From Eubacteriales Family XIII. Incertae Sedis bacterium (lineage in GTDB: Bacteria; Bacillota; Clostridia; Peptostreptococcales; Anaerovoracaceae), in assembly GCA_031278255.1 (NCBI GenBank), contig JAITKU010000106.1, positions 1-18,253 on the forward strand: DNA of 18,253 nt, read 5' to 3'. How positions within the stretch are numbered: position 1 is the first letter of the stretch; each line of letters starts with the position of its first letter. The position numbers and the translations under genes were made by a program. Shown here piece after piece: positions 13,316 to 18,253 of this stretch. The notes beneath the pieces are model-generated. The model was not told the origin of the DNA, searched no databases, and saw only the letters and a program-made list of their open reading frames with translations.

Positions 13316-14809
13316 TCAAATGCAGACCGAAAGCAAGCTGTCCCGCGTGAGATCGCCGTCCACTCGGAATTGCGCGGTTTTTTTGCCTGCGCGTACGGTT
13401 ATGATGTTGTCGCTGAGTCCCATGACCTCTTCTATTTCCGACGAAACGAGAATGACCGCCATGCCTTGCTGCGCAAGCGTGCCGATGAGCCGGTATATCT
13501 CCGCCTTGGAGCCGACATCGATACCGCGCGTGGGTTCATCCACGATCAGCACGCGCGGCTCCGTCATAAGCCATTTGGCCAAGACCACTTTCTGCTGGTT
13601 GCCGCCGCTGAGATTTACGGCCAATTGATTCTCCGACGGGGTCTTAATATCGATACTTTCTATATATTCATGCGCGATCGCGCGCTGTTTCTTGCCGTGG
13701 ATCACGCCCCCGGCGCTCAGGTCTTTGAGCTTTGCCAGCGTCATATTGGTCATGATCGAAAGTTTGAGCATCAAACCCTCGTTTTTTCGGTCCTCCGAAA
13801 CGAAAGCCAAGCCCCTGCGTATGGACGCCGCGGTACTCTTTTTTCGCAATTTCTTGCCGAACAGGGTGATCTCGCCGCTGTTGTAGGAGTCCACGCCAAA
13901 GACCGCGCGCATGATCTCGCTGCGCCCCGCGCCGACGAGTCCGAAAAATCCCAGTATCTCCCCCGCGCGCACGTCAAAAGAGACGTTCTCAAAAACGCCC
14001 CTTTTTGTTAAATTTTTCACATTTAAGACCGTCTCCCCGCAGGCGCTTTCCTGTTTGTTGTACAGGGTTTCCAAAGAGCGTCCGATCATATGGGACACGA
14101 TCTCCTCCCGCGTGATGTCGCCTATATCCTTTGTAACGAGGTTTTCTCCGTCGCGTATCACAGTAACCCTGTCCGCTATCCGCATCACCTCGTCCAGCTT
14201 ATGGCTTATGTATATGATGGATACGCCTTGCTGTTTCAAATACCCGCAGAGATCGAAGAGGGTTTCGATTTCGCTTTCGCTGAGGGAGGAGGTCGGTTCA
14301 TCCATGATGATAACGCGCGCGTTTCGCGTGAGGGCTCTGGCGATCTCAAGCATCTGCCGCCGGCCTATGGACAGGTCCGCGGCGACGGCCTTGGGAGAGA
14401 TATCAAGACCGAGACGCCGCAGAAGCGCTTTCGCTTCAGCGTACATTTTTTTGTAGTCTACGATTCTGCCTTTCATCGGGAGGTTGCCCACGTAGAGGTT
14501 GTGCGCCGCGTCGAGCAGGGGAACGATGGACAATTCCTGATAGATGCAACTGATCCCCTTTGCGATGGCGTCGGCCGTGCCGGAGAACAGCGTCTCCTCA
14601 CCGTCGAACAGGATTCTGCCTCCGTCTATCCTGTACGCGCCCGCGAGTATCTTGATCAGGGTGGACTTCCCGGCGCCGTTCTCGCCGCACAGGGCGTGCA
14701 GCTCGCCCTCGCGCAAGCTGAAGTTCACCCCTTTGAGCGCCTGCACGCCGGGGAAGTTCTTCACAATGCCTTCGAGCCGGATCAGTTCCTTGTTTTTTGT
14801 TTGGGTCAA
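13316..14809 (-). CDS. ABC sugar importer ATP-binding protein, two-domain RbsA/MglA type (TTG start)
   Basis: The protein has two fused nucleotide-binding domains, 497 residues in all, the usual RbsA length. Domain 1 has Walker A GENGAGKS (42-49), the signature 'LSIGRRQ' and Walker B 'VIIMDEPTSSL'. Domain 2 has the degenerate Walker A 'GLVGAGRSE' typical of this family, the signature 'LSGGNQQ' and Walker B 'VLIVDEPTRGIDVG'. It energises uptake through the two downstream permeases. The frame stays open upstream to an ATG at 14908, but the homology starts at 'ELIRLEGIVKNFPGVQAL'. A TTG at 14807-14809 has GGAGG (14818-14822, minus strand) with an eight-base spacer, so TTG is taken as the start. 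No substrate-binding protein gene accompanies it in the window. Confidence 0.93.
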   Translation of the reverse strand: MTQTKNKELIRLEGIVKNFPGVQALKGVNFSLREGELHALCGENGAGKSTLIKILAGAYRIDGGRILFDGEETLFSGTADAIAKGISCIYQELSIVPLLDAAHNLYVGNLPMKGRIVDYKKMYAEAKALLRRLGLDISPKAVAADLSIGRRQMLEIARALTRNARVIIMDEPTSSLSESEIETLFDLCGYLKQQGVSIIYISHKLDEVMRIADRVTVIRDGENLVTKDIGDITREEIVSHMIGRSLETLYNKQESACGETVLNVKNLTKRGVFENVSFDVRAGEILGFFGLVGAGRSEIMRAVFGVDSYNSGEITLFGKKLRKKSTAASIRRGLAFVSEDRKNEGLMLKLSIMTNMTLAKLKDLSAGGVIHGKKQRAIAHEYIESIDIKTPSENQLAVNLSGGNQQKVVLAKWLMTEPRVLIVDEPTRGIDVGSKAEIYRLIGTLAQQGMAVILVSSEIEEVMGLSDNIITVRAGKKTAQFRVDGDLTRDSLLSVCI

Positions 14810-14911
14810 AGGATCATCCTCCAACGCGCGCCGCTTGGGGACGCGCAACCCATGCCGGGGAATCAACCGAAATCCCGCCCTTTCGGCAGGGGAATGGGTG
14901 TCTGTCAATTA

Positions 14912-14940
14912 CCGCAGGGAAGCGGGACGCTTCCCTGCGG
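14912..14940 (-). terminator. Perfect 12-bp hairpin after the SLH gene
   Basis: A 12-base arm (14912-14923) and its exact complement (14929-14940) flank a five-base loop. This is the strongest stem in the window. It lies 23 bases after the stop of the SLH gene on the minus strand and before the ABC ATPase start. The T-tract is poor (TAATTG follows on the minus strand), so it may be a weak terminator or an mRNA-stabilising hairpin rather than a complete stop. The rest of the 14810-14963 gap holds the ATPase ribosome binding site and imperfect inverted repeats such as CCGAAA/TTTCGG (14869-14888). Confidence 0.6.
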
Positions 14941-14963
14941 ATACGAAATCGGTTCTTCGCGCT

Positions 14964-17900
14964 TTATTCGATCAGTTCGCAATAGCGCGCCACAATCGTG
15001 GCGAGTTCGGCACGGGTCGCTTCGCGGCGCGGATTGAGCAAACCGGCGTCGGTGCCTTGGATCAGTCCTGTGCCGACAGCCCAGCGCATTGCGTCCGTCG
15101 CCCAAGGCGAGATATCCGCGGCATCATCGAAGCGGTCCAAATCCGCGTTCACCTGTGCGGCACTGCCCGTCAAGCCGGCGAAACGCAGCAACATTGCGGC
15201 CAGTTGCTCTCTGGTGATGTTGTCCAGAGGACCGAAACGGCCGTCGCCGTAGCCGGAGGCCACCCCGCTGTTTGCCGCCCAATTCACGGCCTCCGCATAC
15301 CAACTTCCGTCCGTGACATCGTTAAACGCGCCGTCCGTGTCGGCGGCGGGCGAACCCGCCAAGCGGTAGAGAACCGTGACCATCATAGCGCGGTTCATGG
15401 ATGTGTCGGGCGAGAAAGTACCGGACGAGACGCCGGTGAAGAGGCCCTTGTCATAAACGTATTTGACCGCGTCATAGAACCAATTGGCGGCGGTGACATC
15501 CGAAAACGGAAGGGAAGCGATCGCGCCCGCGGGCGAATCCGTCGCCTCTTCCTCTTCTTCGGCTTTGGACTCGGGTATCACCGCGCCTGCGCCGCCGACG
15601 GGACTCGTTGCGGAAGCGACGGAATACGGCGCAATGCCGGCGTAATTGCCGTTCGCGTCGTAGCTGTAAAAACCTTTGAGCGTGAACGCGGCTGTGTTTC
15701 CGCTGAGGGCCGCAACGCCGGTTGAGAGGATGGGCATATTGCCGATCAGGGACTTTGCGGTGGGCGTTACGCTGTCGCCGCCGGGAGCGCCGCCCCCGCC
15801 TACGGAGTTTGCCTCCTCATCATAGTTCGGTTCGTTAGGAAGGGTCTCTGCGCTCACGATTTCGGGACTTCCGCCATTTTTGATGACGCTTACGTTGCCG
15901 ACGCCCTTGACGCCGAAATCGGGGTCCTTGGATATTATGTTATAAACCGCCAGATTGTCGTTATCCGTGTACACGATCAGATCGTAGCCGTAACCGACCT
16001 CGACAAAGAGCGCATTGGATTTCCCGTTGAAAGTCGTGTCGCCGTACACGTGCAGTTCCATGCCGCCCCGGAACAATCCGTCAGGGTCAAACAGACCGTC
16101 GTTGCCGACGGGGAGATTGCCGTTGACGGAACCCATATTGGCCATGGCGACAGCCGGGCCGCTTGCGGTCGTGATCGCGCTGTCATTGATATAGGCGACG
16201 GCCTTTCCCGCCCGCGACACCTCGGCGAATACGTTGCCGGTGACGTTGTACACGGTGTTGTCCAAGGCGAGGTAGGCGGTATCGCTCAACATGGAGGTAT
16301 TGTTCATAATATTCAGCGAGGCTTTCGTGTCAACGTAGCTGTTCTCATAATACAGCGTGCCGTAACCGTGGAGATTGTATGCGCTGTCGCCGTAGGTATA
16401 GCTGTTCAGCACGAACACGGAGTTGCTTTCGTCAATAATGCCCGCGCCGCTCATGCCGCCGGCGTTCTTGTAGGAAATGCTGTTCTTATAAACGATGTCG
16501 CCGCTCCAAAAGTCCGAGGAAAAAATGCGGCCCGCGCCGAGGATGGTACTGTCGTCATAGCGCAGCGTACCGTTGTAGGTGATGTTGCTCGTGTGCTGCC
16601 CGCCGCTGTAGATATGTGCGTTCTTGACATTGATGGCGCTGCCCGCGGTTGTGTATAAGCCGCCGGCCATCGAATCGCCGCGCGCCTCGAGTACGAGTCC
16701 GCCGTCGTCGCTGACGAGGTTCAATACGGTTCCCTCGCCCGTCGCTATGGCGTTGGCGTTTACGCCGAAGCGATAGGCCAGCGGGTCAAAGGGTCCGGTC
16801 GGGAGTTGCAACGCGTTCTCCGTGATCGGGCTTGGCGCGTCCGAACCGATGTAAGGATTCTTCAGGGTGACATTTGCGCCGTCCGTGACATAGAGCGCCA
16901 CGCCCAGACCATCATCGTCTTTCGCGCTCTCGTAGACAAAGCGCTTTCCGACGGAATTGTCGTAATCGACGGCATTGTCCCGGTCGATCCGAATCACGGG
17001 ATCCAAATACTGCTCGCGGTTGTTTCCGTTGCTCGGATCGCCGTGGGTCGTCTCCGCGAAAGCGGCGTCCGGATAGGTCTTTTGCTTGGTCAGCGGGGTG
17101 CCGCCGAAGATACGGTAGAAGTATTGCACGATACCGAGTTTTGTTAAGGTATCGCTTGTGGTAATCGTTCCGAGGCCGAACGCGGCGATAACCGCGGCGG
17201 CCTTGTCCGTCGCTCCGGTCGCATTTGCGATGGCGTTCGCTTGGACTTTCCCGGCATCGGTGAGCATGGAGGACGGACTCTTGAACGCATTGTAAGTCAG
17301 GACGAGCAGGTCCTCCCAAGTCACCTCGTATTCCGGATGGAATGTTCCGGGTTCGCCGGGGGCGGACGTTACGTCCTTCAGGTCCGCGAGAGCGCCGACT
17401 GCGGCCAGATTCGCCACTGCGTCGCAATACTTATCCGTGAAGTTTACGACATCCGCAAAACTGTAGGCCAAGAAATCCGCGTCCTCCACGATACCGAAGA
17501 GACGGTAGACGATGAGCGCCAGTTCGTGACGGTAGAAGTGATCGCGGGCATAGCCGAAATTGCGCAGACTGTCGCCTCCGTTTGTGAATCCCGCGCTGAG
17601 ATACCAATTGACGGCGTCTTTGAAAGAAGCGTAGGCGGCATCGTAGTCGGCAAAATCCTCGGCTTGCTTCAGGTTCTGATAGCCTGCGATGGTCACTTTG
17701 TCGGCAACGCCGCTGTTGAGGGGCGCGAACCGGGCGAGGGAGATCGGCTCGCTGCCATTAAGAGGAAGTGTTTTCACCGGGGGGGTGCCGCTTTCAGCCG
17801 TAACGTATACGGGCGTCACGGCCGAGCCGTCTACCGAAAGCCAGTACACGTCGTTCGCCGCCGGCACGGCGTCAAATGTCAGGGTGATCGTCTTGTCCGT

Positions 17901-18077
17901 ACCGGCGGCGTCCGTGAGTGCGACGCCGACGCCCGTCGCAGGGATCGTGCCGGCGGCGTCCTCGTAGAGCTTTACCTCGCCCGAGGATGAAGCGGCCGCC
18001 GCGACGGTCGGGACTGTCGTGAAGAGCATTGCCAATACCAGTACGCCGGACAACAATTGCCTTTTCGGTCTTTGCAT
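14964..18077 (-). CDS. Large secreted SLH-domain surface protein with a probable beta-helix core
   Basis: The protein has 1037 residues from ATG 18077, chosen because AAGGAGG (18084-18090) lies six bases upstream; the longer frame's ATG at 18095 would precede that site. Residues 1-29 form a signal peptide with a basic start, hydrophobic core and 'TVAAAA' cleavage region, without a lipobox cysteine. A beta-rich segment follows, then degenerate SLH-like units around 153-196, 207-265 and 279-326. From about 340 to 720, repeats rich in Asn, Gly, Tyr and Thr ('ITYNGTLRYDDSTI', 'LYYENSYVDT') suggest a right-handed parallel beta-helix, as in pectate-lyase-like and adhesin proteins. An acidic linker (EEEEE) near 840 leads to three canonical SLH domains at 857-907, 917-967 and 982-1033 for cell-wall polymer binding. 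It should be an S-layer-associated adhesin or polysaccharide-binding or -cleaving protein; no catalytic residues can be assigned. Confidence 0.85.
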   Translation of the reverse strand: MQRPKRQLLSGVLVLAMLFTTVPTVAAAASSSGEVKLYEDAAGTIPATGVGVALTDAAGTDKTITLTFDAVPAANDVYWLSVDGSAVTPVYVTAESGTPPVKTLPLNGSEPISLARFAPLNSGVADKVTIAGYQNLKQAEDFADYDAAYASFKDAVNWYLSAGFTNGGDSLRNFGYARDHFYRHELALIVYRLFGIVEDADFLAYSFADVVNFTDKYCDAVANLAAVGALADLKDVTSAPGEPGTFHPEYEVTWEDLLVLTYNAFKSPSSMLTDAGKVQANAIANATGATDKAAAVIAAFGLGTITTSDTLTKLGIVQYFYRIFGGTPLTKQKTYPDAAFAETTHGDPSNGNNREQYLDPVIRIDRDNAVDYDNSVGKRFVYESAKDDDGLGVALYVTDGANVTLKNPYIGSDAPSPITENALQLPTGPFDPLAYRFGVNANAIATGEGTVLNLVSDDGGLVLEARGDSMAGGLYTTAGSAINVKNAHIYSGGQHTSNITYNGTLRYDDSTILGAGRIFSSDFWSGDIVYKNSISYKNAGGMSGAGIIDESNSVFVLNSYTYGDSAYNLHGYGTLYYENSYVDTKASLNIMNNTSMLSDTAYLALDNTVYNVTGNVFAEVSRAGKAVAYINDSAITTASGPAVAMANMGSVNGNLPVGNDGLFDPDGLFRGGMELHVYGDTTFNGKSNALFVEVGYGYDLIVYTDNDNLAVYNIISKDPDFGVKGVGNVSVIKNGGSPEIVSAETLPNEPNYDEEANSVGGGGAPGGDSVTPTAKSLIGNMPILSTGVAALSGNTAAFTLKGFYSYDANGNYAGIAPYSVASATSPVGGAGAVIPESKAEEEEEATDSPAGAIASLPFSDVTAANWFYDAVKYVYDKGLFTGVSSGTFSPDTSMNRAMMVTVLYRLAGSPAADTDGAFNDVTDGSWYAEAVNWAANSGVASGYGDGRFGPLDNITREQLAAMLLRFAGLTGSAAQVNADLDRFDDAADISPWATDAMRWAVGTGLIQGTDAGLLNPRREATRAELATIVARYCELIE

Positions 18078-18222
18078 TTTGTACCTCCTTGTCATTAATC
18101 ACTGCAGCGTATTACGGTTTCGCATATGTGAATACCTTGGTGCGGTACGTTTACGGCGGATTCGGATGCTGCCGCGAACGATCTTTCCCGGATCATAACG
18201 TCAAGAGGTTTGGGCGGCGGCG

Positions 18223-18250
18223 TTCAATTTTGGCTCCGTCCAAAATTGAA
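18223..18250. repeat. AT-rich perfect inverted repeat at the window edge
   Basis: TTCAATTTTGG (18223-18233) and CCAAAATTGAA (18240-18250) are exact complements around a six-base spacer. The sequence is far more AT-rich than its surroundings. It could be the terminator stem of a gene beyond the window, an operator, or part of a repeat. The stretch 18096-18222, upstream of the SLH gene, otherwise shows only an isolated TTGACG (minus strand, near 18200) and no well-spaced -10, so no promoter is called there. Confidence 0.5.
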
Positions 18251-18253
18251 GCG

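Noticed and set aside
14544..15725. 393-codon open frame on the plus strand
   Set aside because: It runs antisense through the start of the ABC ATPase and the SLH domains. Both of those have clear family motifs, so this is a shadow.
1..18253. CRISPR arrays, tRNA or rRNA genes, insertion sequences, prophage or defence genes
   Set aside because: I looked on both strands and found no regularly spaced repeats, no tRNA-like cloverleaf, no transposase or integrase, and no phage or defence-family protein. The gene content is metabolic, transport and surface-related.

Overview
The window is GC-rich DNA from what looks like an anaerobic, fermentative member of the Firmicutes (Clostridia). The grounds are strong AGGAGG-type ribosome binding sites, a butyrate-kinase/phosphotransbutyrylase pair, a clostridial set of acyl-CoA enzymes, and an exported S-layer-homology (SLH) protein. 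No taxonomic marker is present, so the placement is an inference.

Layout. (1) Positions 1-518 hold the end of a LysR-type regulator, cut by the window edge. (2) Positions 547-1452, minus strand, encode a 3-hydroxyacyl-CoA-dehydrogenase-fold enzyme of the carnitine-dehydrogenase/L-gulonate-dehydrogenase type. (3) Positions 1453-1713 form a divergent control region. It has an extended -10 promoter leftward, a -35/-10 pair rightward, a three-copy 8-mer array containing a LysR box (T-N11-A), a perfect 14-bp palindrome near the predicted start of transcription, and a short hairpin followed by a T-run. (4) Positions 1714-11258 carry ten tightly packed plus-strand genes, almost certainly one operon: SDR, 4-hydroxybutyryl-CoA-dehydratase-like flavoprotein, 3-hydroxybutyryl-CoA dehydrogenase, crotonase, phosphate butyryltransferase, hotdog thioesterase, butyrate kinase, second SDR, beta-keto acid cleavage enzyme (BKACE) and thiolase. 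(5) Positions 11319-14809, minus strand, encode a ribose/galactose-type ABC importer (ATPase and two permeases) with no substrate-binding protein. (6) Positions 14964-18077, minus strand, encode a large secreted protein with a probable beta-helix core and SLH modules at both ends. (7) Positions 18078-18253 are non-coding and end in an AT-rich inverted repeat.

How the genes may work together. The operon looks like a catabolic pathway. A hydroxy acid would be oxidised by an SDR or the divergent dehydrogenase to a beta-keto acid, which BKACE would cleave with acetyl-CoA to acetoacetate and a new acyl-CoA. The dehydratase-like enzyme, crotonase, Hbd and thiolase would channel a hydroxyacyl-CoA to acetyl-CoA. 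Ptb and Buk would make ATP from an acyl-CoA, or activate an acid in reverse. The combination of an AbfD-type [4Fe-4S]/flavin dehydratase with BKACE and Ptb-Buk in one operon is not a pathway I recognise. It is the best candidate here for an undescribed system. The substrate cannot be read from the sequence.
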